Shown here one piece after another: positions 38,067 to 47,265 of a stretch of DNA of 64,000 nucleotides. Source of the stretch: Pseudobacteriovorax antillogorgiicola. Its GTDB lineage: Bacteria > Bdellovibrionota_B > Oligoflexia > Oligoflexales > Oligoflexaceae. The translations under genes and the position numbers were made by a program. The notes below the pieces were generated by a model. That model saw only the letters and a program-made list of their open reading frames with translations. It did no database searches and was not told the DNA's origin. Location of the stretch: positions 186,001 to 250,000 of the forward strand of contig NZ_FWZT01000001.1 in assembly GCF_900177345.1 (NCBI RefSeq). The letters are read 5' to 3'. Numbering within the stretch: the stretch's first letter is position 1; the number at the start of each line of letters is the position of its first letter.

Positions 38067-38831
38067 CTACCTCCAACGCTGGGAATCTAGAGAAACATGA
38101 GCAAAGAGCAGAAATGTCGCTGTAAACAATGCGAAGTACACTAGATCCGCAACGGTAATCAGACCCTTAAAAAAGTTATCAAGGTGCGTAGTCGATGCTA
38201 AGTATTTGACAAACTCCTCAGCGCCCCCTGAACTGGTAATGTTTGGAGCAATCCAGTTTAGAATCAAAAGCAGGAATAGGCCAAACATCGTGAATACGAA
38301 GGCGATGAACTGATTGCTTGTCATGGAGGAAATCCAAATTCCTAAGGCCACCTGGGAACTCATCAAGAGGAAAACACCAAGGTAAGAGGAAGCGATCGCT
38401 CCGATGTCTGCGTTGCCATAAATCATCGTATAGGCTGGAAATACCATCGAGGCTATGAGCACAAGGGTTAGAACTCCAATACTGGCAAAAAACTTGCCAA
38501 GGACAATCTGAAGCATCGTAACTGGCGAAGTTCGAAGCAGACGATCCACTTGGGTGCGCTTCTCCTCTGCAAACGAAGCCATGGTTACAGCTGGCACAAT
38601 GAGTAGCAAAATGAAATGTAAGTTGTGAAAGATAGCAGTTAAAAGCTGACTTAAAGTTGGTCCGCCTCCGCCATAGCCCGCGGATTGCGCCTGATATTCA
38701 ACAAAGGTGAATACAAATGAATGAAAAAAGAAACCCATGAATATCAGAAAGAACCAAAAGATGATCGATCCTTTAAGAGAATGGAAGTAGGACACTAGGT
38801 CCCGCTTAGCAATTAAGAAAACACTGGACAT
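38067..38831 (-). CDS. ABC-2 type permease (GldF-like)
   Basis: 254 residues with six membrane helices. The long first extracytoplasmic loop is rich in glycine (YGGGGPTLSQLLTAI), followed by FAEEKRTQVDRLLRTSPVTM, the ABC-2 coupling signature. It would form the membrane channel for the ATPase encoded 11 bases upstream. Substrate unknown. Confidence 0.92.
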   Translation of the reverse strand: MSSVFLIAKRDLVSYFHSLKGSIIFWFFLIFMGFFFHSFVFTFVEYQAQSAGYGGGGPTLSQLLTAIFHNLHFILLLIVPAVTMASFAEEKRTQVDRLLRTSPVTMLQIVLGKFFASIGVLTLVLIASMVFPAYTMIYGNADIGAIASSYLGVFLLMSSQVALGIWISSMTSNQFIAFVFTMFGLFLLLILNWIAPNITSSGGAEEFVKYLASTTHLDNFFKGLITVADLVYFALFTATFLLFAHVSLDSQRWR

Positions 38832-38842
38832 AGTTCACTCCT

Positions 38843-39766
38843 TCAGTGTCGCGTCAGTTGGTGGAAGACATCTTCAAGACTCGCCGATTTTTGAGAAATT
38901 TCGAGCAAGCCAAATTTCCCTTCTAGCACTGCAGCTGCCACATCATCGACAACATCGTCACGGCCCGAAGCATGAAAACTAATGCGACTCTGATTTTGGG
39001 GATCTACTGCAACGTGAGTCAAGCCTTCGATGCCCTGGAGCTTATCACATAAGGCGCTTGCACCCTGCCTTACCACAAGTTCATAAGAGCGCTCCCCTTG
39101 AAATTTCTTGACGATCTCTTCATACGTGCCCTGTTCCACAATCTCACCGTCGTTAATGATGATCAGGCGATCACAGAGAGACTGTACTTCCGACAAGATA
39201 TGAGAGCTGAAGAGAATAGTGTGATCTCCTTTGAGAGACAGAATCAGCTCACGAATCTGAATAATCTGATTTGGGTCCAAGCCTTCAGTGGGTTCATCGA
39301 GGATGAGAATTGGTGGGTTATGCACTAAGGCTTGAGCCAGACCAACCCGTTGCCGATAGCCTTTCGATAGGTTCGCCACGAGTCTCGATTGCATGTGAGT
39401 CAAGGAGAGTTTTTCCAGAGTTTCATCTACCCTTTGTGGCACTTGGCCGACAGGGACTTTACGGAGCTTTGCCACATAGGTGACAAACTCTCTAACAGTC
39501 ATTTCGCCATGGATGGGAGGTTCGTCTGGCAGATATCCAATGCGAGCCTTGGCCTCTATTGGATTCTCAGTAATGTCAAAGTCACATATCTTAACATGCC
39601 CTGAATCAGCGCCAATGCACCCACAGAGGATGTCCATGGTCGTTGTTTTTCCCGCACCATTTGCCCCTAGAAAACCAATGATCTGCCCCTTATCAACTTT
39701 AAAAGACACATCTTTCAAGGCTACGACTTCGCCGAAGCGCTTACTGATCCCCGAGATTTCTATCAT
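38843..39766 (-). CDS. ABC transporter ATP-binding protein (GldA-like)
   Basis: 307 residues. Walker A GANGAGKTT (residues ~34-42), signature NLSKGYRQRVGLAQAL, Walker B ILILDEPTEGLDP and switch histidine in LFSSHIL are intact. The ~80-residue C-terminal extension is typical of ABC-2 drug/polysaccharide/Gld-type ATPases. First gene of the four-gene operon; a promoter should lie in 39767-39860, where ATAAAAT-like sequence is present on the minus strand. Confidence 0.95.
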   Translation of the reverse strand: MIEISGISKRFGEVVALKDVSFKVDKGQIIGFLGANGAGKTTTMDILCGCIGADSGHVKICDFDITENPIEAKARIGYLPDEPPIHGEMTVREFVTYVAKLRKVPVGQVPQRVDETLEKLSLTHMQSRLVANLSKGYRQRVGLAQALVHNPPILILDEPTEGLDPNQIIQIRELILSLKGDHTILFSSHILSEVQSLCDRLIIINDGEIVEQGTYEEIVKKFQGERSYELVVRQGASALCDKLQGIEGLTHVAVDPQNQSRISFHASGRDDVVDDVAAAVLEGKFGLLEISQKSASLEDVFHQLTRH

Positions 39767-40077
39767 TCACCATCTCCTATGGGTTGTCTCGAACAACTTT
39801 TGAAATGAATTCAACATATTTTATATTCGGATTAGGGCAAGTCAAGGGAGACTCACCTCAATTATCGGGCCGAAAGCCTGCACCAAACCTCATGAGAAAA
39901 AGCTTATAATCGACATTGTACCCCTCGAAATCCCCCTTGACCCTGAAACTATTAAAAAAATTTTCTCCAGCTTCTTCTCGAAACACAATGAACCTGCTAA
40001 TATACTTAGGTAAGTTCGGAATTTTCCGATTCCACATGTGAACCAGGGGCGAGGATTCAGATCCAGGAGGAAATAGC
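39767..40077. other. Divergent intergenic region before the IHF-like gene
   Basis: 311 non-coding bases. Near the right end TAATAT (around 39998) is a possible -10 for the plus-strand gene, followed by the inverted repeat TCGGAA-TT-TTCCGA (40016-40029), which may be an operator. The IHF-like gene has a strong AGGAGG. A minus-strand frame that runs through this gap and into the IHF gene has no recognisable product. Confidence 0.4.
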
Positions 40078-40377
40078 ATGTCAACTCTTACGAAAGATGT
40101 ATTGGTCGAGATGATCCGAGATAAGGTGGGATACCCGGTTAAAGAAGCCAAAGAAATTCTTGAGATCATTTTGGAAGAAATCAAACTCAGGCTAGAAGAC
40201 GGCAAGGATGTGAAGATCTCGGGTTTTGGCAAGTGGACAGTGAAAGAGAAGCGCGCTCGTCCAGGGCGTAACCCCCATACCGGTGAAAAGATCGAAATTT
40301 CAGCCCGCCGTGTGGTGACCTTTCACCCTAGCGACAAAATGCGTGATCAAGTGAATCGAAACCAAAGCAATGATTAA
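40078..40377 (+). CDS. Integration host factor alpha-like DNA-bending protein
   Basis: 99 residues of the HU/IHF family. The DNA-contact arm reads ARPGRNPHTGEKIEISARRV, containing the RNP-TG motif whose proline intercalates in DNA. The N-terminal MSTLTKDVLVEMIRDKVGY and length of 99 favour the IHF-alpha side over HU (~90), but separation from HU needs a tree. AGGAGG lies six bases before the ATG. Confidence 0.9.
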   Translation: MSTLTKDVLVEMIRDKVGYPVKEAKEILEIILEEIKLRLEDGKDVKISGFGKWTVKEKRARPGRNPHTGEKIEISARRVVTFHPSDKMRDQVNRNQSND

Positions 40378-40413
40378 ATAATAAGACTTGGACATCTCCG
40401 CCGTTATGCTCTC

Positions 40414-40442
40414 TTGGAGACCTCTCATTCTTGCTTTACATT
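40414..40442 (+). promoter_or_regulatory. Candidate promoter of the cobalamin adenosyltransferase operon
   Basis: TTGGAG (40414-40419), 17-base spacer, TACATT (40437-40442), four of six matches at each. Start would be ~20 bases before the AAGGAGGAAG ribosome site of the next gene. No cobalamin riboswitch is seen. Confidence 0.4.
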
Positions 40443-40468
40443 AGACCAGCTCAGAATAAGGAGGAAGA

Positions 40469-41044
40469 ATGAGGCTCTCAAAGATATATACCAAGACGGG
40501 CGACAAAGGGGAAACAAGGCTAGCGGATGGTAGCTCAATCGCCAAAACACACCCTCGCCTAGAAGCTTATGGTACCGTAGACGAATTGAATGCAGCTGTT
40601 GGTTGGCTCAAGGACACCCTTACAGCCTACCCTGAGCTTAATCATATTGACGCCCAACTCGCTCAGATCCAAAACGAGCTATTCGATATTGGCGGTGAAT
40701 TCGCATCACCTCAGAGTATGGTTGAATCCCGTAAATCGGCTCTGATCAATGATCGCGACGTTGAGCGCTTAGAGCAAGAGATGGATCGTTACAATGACGA
40801 GCTTGAACCATTGGCAAATTTCGTCCTTCCCGGGGGCCACCCTGGCAACTCCGCAGCTCATATTTGTCGTACCATCTGTCGTCGTGCCGAGCGTTTCGCG
40901 ATACAATTAAAGGCATCCGAAGCGATCCGAGACGAGCCGATTCGTTATTTGAATCGCTTGAGCGATTGGTTCTTTATTTTAAGTCGACACATAAGTCATA
41001 CACTTGGCGTTCCGGAGTTGATTTGGAACCAAAAGAAGCCATGA
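40469..41044 (+). CDS. Cob(I)alamin adenosyltransferase, PduO type
   Basis: 191 residues. KIYTKTGDKGETRLADGS (residues ~5-22) is the ATP-binding signature of the PduO family, and FVLPGGHPGNSAAHICRT with ICRRAER the second conserved region. It transfers adenosyl from ATP to cob(I)alamin to make coenzyme B12. It leads a run of plus-strand genes that ends with pilB-pilT-pilC; its TGA overlaps the next ATG. Confidence 0.96.
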   Translation: MRLSKIYTKTGDKGETRLADGSSIAKTHPRLEAYGTVDELNAAVGWLKDTLTAYPELNHIDAQLAQIQNELFDIGGEFASPQSMVESRKSALINDRDVERLEQEMDRYNDELEPLANFVLPGGHPGNSAAHICRTICRRAERFAIQLKASEAIRDEPIRYLNRLSDWFFILSRHISHTLGVPELIWNQKKP

Positions 41045-41436
41045 AGTTTAAGTTATCTAAATCAGATGCCCTCCACTATTTGTGGATTCTAGCATCGTTC
41101 ATCCCTCTATGTGCTGCCTGCTATAGCACGACCCAGCCTTCACTCCAGGCATTGGCCGCTAGCCACGCACTAGAATCTCTCGCTGAAGATGAGGCTTTTT
41201 CCAGCCTCCCAAGAACAGCCGGAAAGCGTAAAATTCAGCGACACTATTTAGATTATGGCATTTATATCCCGATCGATGACATAATATTAGATCTAGAAGG
41301 AGGTACCAATATTGCTCAGCTTAAGATGCTTCGTAAAGCCTGTGGAGCTGGTCAAACCTTCGTCTGGATTCCTCTTAGATTCCGATTTCCAATGCTAGGT
41401 GAAAAGGTGTTCGAATGGTGTCTGACAATGAAATAG
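41041..41436 (+). CDS. Small exported protein of unknown function
   Basis: 131 residues from the ATG at 41041, which overlaps the preceding stop as ATGA; a longer form reading into the adenosyltransferase gene is an artefact. N-terminal hydrophobic segment LHYLWILASFIPLCAAC could be a signal peptide, possibly a lipoprotein signal though cysteine at -3 is atypical. The C-terminal half contains YGIYIPIDDIILDLEGGT. No family recognised. It overlaps the next gene by 22 bases. Confidence 0.65.
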   Translation: MKFKLSKSDALHYLWILASFIPLCAACYSTTQPSLQALAASHALESLAEDEAFSSLPRTAGKRKIQRHYLDYGIYIPIDDIILDLEGGTNIAQLKMLRKACGAGQTFVWIPLRFRFPMLGEKVFEWCLTMK

Positions 41437-42122
41437 ACCAGGGCAGTAGTAACATCATTGCGGTAGCGATCGATGACTCATTAGGGGGCCACAAGTCTTC
41501 TATCGAAGAAGCGATCGAAAAGATCTTACTCTGGGCTCACAGCAAGATAGGGGCTGAGCAGCTCGTTCAAGCCAAAGAGCAATTCTATTGGAAAACAGGA
41601 AAGTTTTTTCCAGACGATATATTTTATGTAAATAGAATTAGCTACTTTATTGATTACTTTATATTTGAACGACCGCTAGAAACATCGAATCAGTTTTCTG
41701 GCAAAACTCCGTTTGAATGTTACCAGGACTTGAAAGACGACCATCAAATTCAAGATTTTCATCACTCGGTATTTTCGGTCCACAAGATCTCAGATGTCGG
41801 GATCATTTTGAAGGACATGATTCACAAGACAAGATATAAGATCTCGGCGCGATCGACAGAACGTTTTGATGGAATCCTAAAAAATGATATTTTCCAAGGC
41901 TTCATCTACCAGATACAAGATCAGTACTGGCTGAGCCGAGGACTCATCTTCCATCCACATAAAGCGTACCGCAGCATTCGCAAAAGCGTTAAAAAAGAGC
42001 TAAAAAAAGAAGATCTTCAGGTGAATATCGTCCTACAAAAGTTGGCTCGCCAGCAGCTTAGGCACCTACGGCACGAACACGTGAATCCCCGGGTGTTCTA
42101 CCTAGAAGAAAGCGCCAGTTAA
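41415..42122 (+). CDS. Unknown soluble protein upstream of pilB
   Basis: 235 residues, no signal or membrane helix. Conspicuous aromatic segment EQFYWKTGKFFPDDIFYVNR then SYFIDYFIFERPL (residues ~55-85), and a basic C-terminal part (YRSIRKSVKKELKKEDLQ) suited to nucleic-acid or membrane contact. I do not recognise the family. Its place between the adenosyltransferase operon and pilB, with tight overlaps, suggests a role linked to one of them, but the sequence does not say which. Confidence 0.75.
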   Translation: MVSDNEIDQGSSNIIAVAIDDSLGGHKSSIEEAIEKILLWAHSKIGAEQLVQAKEQFYWKTGKFFPDDIFYVNRISYFIDYFIFERPLETSNQFSGKTPFECYQDLKDDHQIQDFHHSVFSVHKISDVGIILKDMIHKTRYKISARSTERFDGILKNDIFQGFIYQIQDQYWLSRGLIFHPHKAYRSIRKSVKKELKKEDLQVNIVLQKLARQQLRHLRHEHVNPRVFYLEESAS

Positions 42123-42177
42123 GAATTTCTCTTAGAATCCGACAAGGCTATATCCCGAAAATGTTTCAGGAATAGCT

Positions 42178-43905
42178 TTGAGCAACTCGTTTAAAGATAT
42201 TATCACGCACAAACTAAAGGTTCCCTCCGACGTCTATGCTAAGGCTGAGGCGCTTGCGAAAGAAAAGGGGATCCTCCTTGTTCATGCCTTAATACGCTTA
42301 AAGTCTGCTGACCCCAAGGTCCTCCTTGCTGCATACTCCCACTGCTATAAAATCAAAGTTGCTGATCTCGATGCCATGGATATACCCAATAACATCATCA
42401 GCCTGGTCCCCCCAGAAATTGCACGAAAAAGTCGGATCATCCCTCTCGATCGGGTGGGTAATAATATCATTGTGGCACTCGAAAACCCTCAAAACCTGAA
42501 ACAAATCGACCTACTCCGCTTCAAAACTGGATTCTCAGCAAAAACTGTGCTGGCTGGTGAAGAGCAAATTTCAAGGGCAATCGAGCGATACTACCCTGTA
42601 AAAAGCATGGACATTGATCAACTTTCAAAGCAAAAGGCTGGCACTCTAAAGCACACTAATGCCGGACGGGCAGAAAAACGCGCGACGATCAATGAAGGGG
42701 TTTCCGAAGAGTCGGGACCAGTTATCCAGATCGTGGATCAGATTCTTCTCCAGTGCGTTTCCAGGGGAGCATCTGATATTCACATTGAACCATACGAAAA
42801 TTTTCTTCGTGTCCGGCTTCGTATTGATGGTGCCCTGCATGAGATTGCCCGACCTCCAGCGCAATTCAAACCCCCGATCACATCACGATTCAAGATTATG
42901 GCTGGACTCAATATTGCTGAAAAAAGACTGCCCCAGGATGGAAATATTTCAGTCACCATTCTTAATCGCCCGATCGACTTTCGTGTAAACACGCTACCCA
43001 CTGTTTTTGGTGAGAAGATCGTTCTTCGAATTCTGGATAAATCTGCCCTTAATGTTGACCTAACCAAACTTGGCTTCGAGCCAGATGACTTTGAGCGTTT
43101 TAAAAAGAGCATACATCAACCTTTTGGAATGGTGCTTGTCACAGGGCCCACTGGCTCCGGTAAAACGACGACACTCTATTCAGCACTCGCAGACCTCAAT
43201 AAGGTGACTGAAAATATTATGACCGCCGAAGATCCTGTGGAATTCACCATCGATGGGATCAATCAAGTCCACATCAATGCTCAGATCGGAATGACATTCG
43301 CATCTGCGCTTCGGGCATTTCTTCGACAAGATCCAGACATCATCATGCTTGGTGAGATTCGTGACCTAGAAACTGGCGAAATTGCAATCAAAGCGGCTCT
43401 CACAGGCCATTTGGTTCTCTCTACCTTACATACTAATAGTGCCGCAGATACCATCGTCCGTTTGCAAAATATGGGTATCGAGTCATTCAACCTCATATCC
43501 GCACTAAATGCCATTGTTGCCCAGCGCTTGGCTCGCAAAATCTGTGACGGCTGCCGCATCCACGACCAATCTGTTAAACCAGAGTATCTCATTGAACTCG
43601 GAATTCCTCACCAGGAAGTTCACAAAGTAAAAGCCTATAAAGGAGCTGGATGCGATAAGTGCTCCGGAGCTGGAACACGGGGTCGCGTCGCCATTCACGA
43701 AGTGATGACTGTTTCTGACGAGTTAAGATCGTCTATCATGAAGGGCGATCCAGCTATGATTCTGAAAGATATCGCCATGGAAGACGGCATGAGAACCCTG
43801 CGACAAAATGCTCTCCGAAAAATGGCTCGCGGAGAGATCGATGTGGTAGAAGTGGTCAAATCCACGGCCTCTGACTCAGCAACAGAGGAGGAGGGAGCGG
43901 CCTGA
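42178..43905 (+). CDS. pilB: Type IV pilus assembly ATPase PilB
   Basis: 575 residues, TTG start preceded by CAGGA. MshEN-type N-terminal domain (~1-150) then a GspE/PilB motor: Walker A VTGPTGSGKTTTLYS, Asp box and Walker B DPDIIMLGEIRDLETGEIA, His box LVLSTLHTNSA. The tetracysteine zinc finger (CDGC ... CDKC, residues ~460-500) that marks PilB/GspE extension ATPases is present. It powers pilus extension from the cytoplasmic face. Co-oriented with pilT and pilC; stop and next start overlap (TGATG). Confidence 0.96.
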   Translation: MSNSFKDIITHKLKVPSDVYAKAEALAKEKGILLVHALIRLKSADPKVLLAAYSHCYKIKVADLDAMDIPNNIISLVPPEIARKSRIIPLDRVGNNIIVALENPQNLKQIDLLRFKTGFSAKTVLAGEEQISRAIERYYPVKSMDIDQLSKQKAGTLKHTNAGRAEKRATINEGVSEESGPVIQIVDQILLQCVSRGASDIHIEPYENFLRVRLRIDGALHEIARPPAQFKPPITSRFKIMAGLNIAEKRLPQDGNISVTILNRPIDFRVNTLPTVFGEKIVLRILDKSALNVDLTKLGFEPDDFERFKKSIHQPFGMVLVTGPTGSGKTTTLYSALADLNKVTENIMTAEDPVEFTIDGINQVHINAQIGMTFASALRAFLRQDPDIIMLGEIRDLETGEIAIKAALTGHLVLSTLHTNSAADTIVRLQNMGIESFNLISALNAIVAQRLARKICDGCRIHDQSVKPEYLIELGIPHQEVHKVKAYKGAGCDKCSGAGTRGRVAIHEVMTVSDELRSSIMKGDPAMILKDIAMEDGMRTLRQNALRKMARGEIDVVEVVKSTASDSATEEEGAA

Positions 43906-45008
43906 TGGAATACACCCTGCCTCAGCTATTCAAAACACTGTTGGATCAAGGCGCCAGCGACTTGCACATCTCTGCTGGGAGCCCTCCAAGGCTCAGAATC
44001 GATGGTCAAATCGTACCTTTGAACCTTCCCCCACTGACCCCCAATGAGTCTGCCGAGCTTTGCTATAGCGTCCTAGCGGAATCTCAAAAGAAAGATTTTG
44101 AACGAGAAAGAGAGATTGACTTATCATTCTCCGTCCGTAACTTGGCTCGCTTTCGAGCTAACATTTATTATGAATCCAGCGCTGTGGCGGGAGCATTTCG
44201 AGTCATTCCATTCAAGGTATTTACCTTACAGGAACTTGGTGTACCTCGGGTTTTGGAAAACCTCTGCTCGCTAAAACGCGGGCTTGTTCTGGTTACCGGC
44301 CCTACTGGATCCGGTAAATCAACAACACTTGCCGCCATGATCAATCACATCAATGAAACTCGCTACGATCACATAGTAACCATCGAAGACCCTATTGAAT
44401 TTGTTCACAACCACAAGAATAGTATCGTCAATCAACGAGAGATTGGAGGCGATACCAACAGCTTTGCCAGAGCCATGAAAAGTGTTCTACGGCAAGATCC
44501 AGATGTCATTATGGTTGGCGAGTTAAGGGATTTGGAAACTATTTCCTCAGCTTTGACCCTTGCTGAAACAGGCCACTTGGTTTTTGGTACGCTGCATACC
44601 AACACCGCAGTCTCAAGTATCAACCGTATGGTAGATGCCTTTCCCCCTCACCAACAATCACAGATAAGAACTCAACTTTCCATGACTCTTGAGTCTGTAA
44701 TCAGCCAGACTCTCTTACCAACTCCACAAGGAGGTCGTGTGCTAGCTATGGAGATCATGCTAGCAACTCAGGCGATTCGAGCCTTGGTGAATGAAGGTAA
44801 AATTCATCAGATATATTCTTCGATTCAGTCAGGTCAGGCTGATAGCGGGATGCAGACCATGAATCAAGCGCTGTTCTCGCTTTTCAATCGACGACTGATC
44901 ACAAAGGATGTAGCCATCAGTAATAGCCCAAACCCCGATGAGTTCATGGATGCTATCTCGAATCGCTCATCTAGCACGAACTCTAACGCTAAGAAGCCTA
45001 GGAGATAG
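43905..45008 (+). CDS. pilT: Twitching motility ATPase PilT
   Basis: 367 residues, the retraction motor. LLDQGASDLHISAGSPPRLR at the N-terminus, Walker A LVTGPTGSGKSTTLAAM, Walker B VIMVGELRDLETISSAL, and the PilT-specific AIRALVNEGKIHQIYS near the C-terminus (compare AIRNLIRE-K--QI). The family AIRNLIRE motif is AIRALVNE here. Confidence 0.97.
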   Translation: MEYTLPQLFKTLLDQGASDLHISAGSPPRLRIDGQIVPLNLPPLTPNESAELCYSVLAESQKKDFEREREIDLSFSVRNLARFRANIYYESSAVAGAFRVIPFKVFTLQELGVPRVLENLCSLKRGLVLVTGPTGSGKSTTLAAMINHINETRYDHIVTIEDPIEFVHNHKNSIVNQREIGGDTNSFARAMKSVLRQDPDVIMVGELRDLETISSALTLAETGHLVFGTLHTNTAVSSINRMVDAFPPHQQSQIRTQLSMTLESVISQTLLPTPQGGRVLAMEIMLATQAIRALVNEGKIHQIYSSIQSGQADSGMQTMNQALFSLFNRRLITKDVAISNSPNPDEFMDAISNRSSSTNSNAKKPRR

Positions 45009-45010
45009 GG

Positions 45011-46276
45011 ATGCCCAAATTCTCCTACCGCGCCAAAAACAGGGAAGGCAAAACGATCAATGGTGAGATCACAGCGGAATCCAAGGCGCGCGCAAAAAAT
45101 ATGCTCGCGAACAAAGGGCTTCGTCCCCTTAAAGTGGTTGCTGTTGCTGCAGGTGAAGATAACGACGATATGCGTACCGGCATCAGCCGATTCATTTACA
45201 AAGACAAGCAAGGTAATATCCAGATTCAACTGGGAGAGGAGCTTCCGACAACAAAGGAACTTGCACTCTTCACCAAGCAATTTTCCCTTATGATTGAAAA
45301 CGGTATTCCGATGCTCCAAGCGCTTCAACTGCTGCGAGAGCAACAGAAGAAGGCCACGTTTTCAGAGATCATTGGTAAGATTTATCACTCCATAGAGCAG
45401 GGTTCCAACTTAAGCGATGCTCTCGAACCATACCCCAGAGTCTTCGACTCCTTGTATGTTGCCATGACTCGGGCAGGCGAAGCTTCAGGGCGTCTAGATA
45501 TCATCCTCAAGCAGCTGGTGAAGTACATTGAAAAAGCAGCTAAGTTGAAGGGACAGATCAAGTCTGCACTCGCTTACCCATCGATTATTGTTGTGGTGTC
45601 AATCGGCGTCATTGCGGTTCTTTTAGTTTTCGTCGTTCCATCTTTTGCCCAGCAATTTGCTGATAGTGGCAATGAATTACCAGGCCTTACCCAGATGGTC
45701 ATCGATATGTCCGATGCGTTAGTCAACAACTGGGATGCGATACTCCTCGTATTTATCGCTTGCGTCCTTGGTTTGCGCTACTGGTACAACACCGATAAAG
45801 GTCGCATGATATTTGATGAGTACATACTTAAAGCCCCGGTACTAGGGGATGTAATGACCAAAATCGCAATTGGTCGGTTCTGCTCTACCATGTCCACCAT
45901 GCTTAATTCAGGAGTTTCTATTCTGGAAGCCTTAGAAATCTGTGCAGCATCATCAGGGAATGCTAAGATCGAGCAGTTCGTGCTTCACGTCAAAGAAGAG
46001 ATTAGCAAGGGACAAAATTTTTCCGACCCATTGCAAGAATCACCCTTATTTCCCAAAATGGTTAGTTCAATGGTTGCCGTAGGTGAATCAACTGGTACCC
46101 TCGATGAAACACTCAGTAAGGTTACCGATATTTATGAGGATGAGGTGGACAATGCGATCACTGCTATGATGTCGATGATCGAACCAGCTATGATCGTCAT
46201 TATAGGAGGAATTGTGGGCTTTATCTTAATCGCTATGTATCTGCCGATCTTCGACATGGCCAACAACGTAGGCTAA
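45011..46276 (+). CDS. pilC: Type IV pilus inner-membrane platform protein PilC
   Basis: 421 residues: two repeated GspF-type helical domains (residues ~85-210 and ~290-410), each ending in membrane helices, three in total. LALFTKQFSLMIENGIPMLQ opens the first domain, and STMSTMLNSGVSILEALEIC the second. PilC links the PilB/PilT motors to the growing pilus. It lies two bases after pilT. No pilin, PilM-Q or PilS/PilR genes follow. Confidence 0.96.
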   Translation: MPKFSYRAKNREGKTINGEITAESKARAKNMLANKGLRPLKVVAVAAGEDNDDMRTGISRFIYKDKQGNIQIQLGEELPTTKELALFTKQFSLMIENGIPMLQALQLLREQQKKATFSEIIGKIYHSIEQGSNLSDALEPYPRVFDSLYVAMTRAGEASGRLDIILKQLVKYIEKAAKLKGQIKSALAYPSIIVVVSIGVIAVLLVFVVPSFAQQFADSGNELPGLTQMVIDMSDALVNNWDAILLVFIACVLGLRYWYNTDKGRMIFDEYILKAPVLGDVMTKIAIGRFCSTMSTMLNSGVSILEALEICAASSGNAKIEQFVLHVKEEISKGQNFSDPLQESPLFPKMVSSMVAVGESTGTLDETLSKVTDIYEDEVDNAITAMMSMIEPAMIVIIGGIVGFILIAMYLPIFDMANNVG

Positions 46277-46292
46277 TCCCCTGTAAGAAATG

Positions 46293-46511
46293 TTACGCTG
46301 CTGTCCAGTTGTAGAGACAGTCTTTGCAACTGTATTTGACCTTGCCGCTCTCATCATATCCGATGGCATCGGGCCCCTTCGACTGGCAACGTGGACACGG
46401 CACGTCTTCGTGATTGAACGAGCACAGGGAGTTTCGACAGACAATTTTGCCATCCACTTCTTTCGTTGGGCCCTGGCATACATCACAACGCTGCTGAGAA
46501 CGACGATCCAA
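46293..46511 (-). CDS. Small double zinc-ribbon protein
   Basis: 72 residues, TTG start with AAGGAG six bases upstream. Cysteine pairs CDVC, CRNSLC, CPRC and CKDC give two four-cysteine zinc sites; the second resembles TFIIS/RPB9-type or transposase-type ribbons (YSCKDCLYNW). No enzyme domain. It lies three bases after the VTT gene and is probably co-transcribed. Function unknown. Confidence 0.75.
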   Translation of the reverse strand: MDRRSQQRCDVCQGPTKEVDGKIVCRNSLCSFNHEDVPCPRCQSKGPDAIGYDESGKVKYSCKDCLYNWTAA

Positions 46512-46514
46512 GAT

Positions 46515-47207
46515 CTACTCCTTACTGAGTCTGGGCCTCAGGAGACCCACCAGTTTCTTAGCGATAATCGGGAAGACGCCAAGCAACACAAAAGACCCAA
46601 TCAACTCAATTGATAGGATATCTCTAACTGCTTCGATCTGCGCAAGCTGTGTTCCCGCATTTACATAAACAATAGTACCAGGGAGCATGCCGATCTGTGA
46701 CACAAAAAAGAAAACTACCGTACGAATAGGCGTGATCCCCATCACAAGGTTGATCACAAAAAACGGAAAGGCCGGCACCAATCTAAGAGTAAAGAGGTAA
46801 AAGGCCCCCTCCTCTTGGATCCCTTGATTAATTTTCTTCAGCTTATCACCAAATTTTTCTTGAACCGCCCCTTGCAAAAGATATCGGGAAACTAGAAAAG
46901 CACAGGTTGCACCGATCGTGCTGGCAAACGAAACCACCACAGTCCCCAAAGCCACCCCAAAAACGGCTCCTCCAGCTAGAGTTAATATTGCGGCTCCTGG
47001 GAGCGACAGAGAGGTCACTAAAATATAGCCTACGGCATATGCAGCGAACGTCATCGCCCTATTGTTTTCATAGAACTCCGCAAAATTATCTTTCTGTGAT
47101 TTAAGATAATCAAGGGTTAGATATTCAGTGGCACCTGAGTAAAAGAATCCAACGACTAGCGCAACCAGCACTGCGACCAATGCAATTTTCGACCACGACT
47201 TGTTCAT
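46515..47207 (-). CDS. VTT-domain (TVP38/TMEM64) membrane protein
   Basis: 230 residues with five or six membrane helices. The VTT/DedA-like core is visible: SLPGAAILTLAGGAVFGVAL, ISTIGAT-like FASTIGATCAFLVSRYLL, and RLVPAFPFFVINLVMGITPI. Family members act in lipid scrambling and membrane homeostasis; bacterial substrates vary. An independent gene with its zinc-ribbon partner downstream. Confidence 0.93.
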   Translation of the reverse strand: MNKSWSKIALVAVLVALVVGFFYSGATEYLTLDYLKSQKDNFAEFYENNRAMTFAAYAVGYILVTSLSLPGAAILTLAGGAVFGVALGTVVVSFASTIGATCAFLVSRYLLQGAVQEKFGDKLKKINQGIQEEGAFYLFTLRLVPAFPFFVINLVMGITPIRTVVFFFVSQIGMLPGTIVYVNAGTQLAQIEAVRDILSIELIGSFVLLGVFPIIAKKLVGLLRPRLSKE

Positions 47208-47265
47208 CTTGCCCTCTTGATAAAAAATTATGAAAAGGAATGCGTTCGCACCTCAGTATAACATA

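Noticed and set aside
39858-40232. 124-residue minus-strand frame across the IHF-like promoter and gene
   Set aside because: Half of it is antisense to a clear IHF/HU coding sequence and it resembles no protein.
40378-40468. Cobalamin riboswitch before the adenosyltransferase gene
   Set aside because: The gap is only 91 bases and has no B12-box-like sequence.
40864-41040. Upstream extension of the 131-residue gene into the adenosyltransferase gene
   Set aside because: It is only the alternative frame of a known gene; the ATGA junction at 41041 is a normal start.
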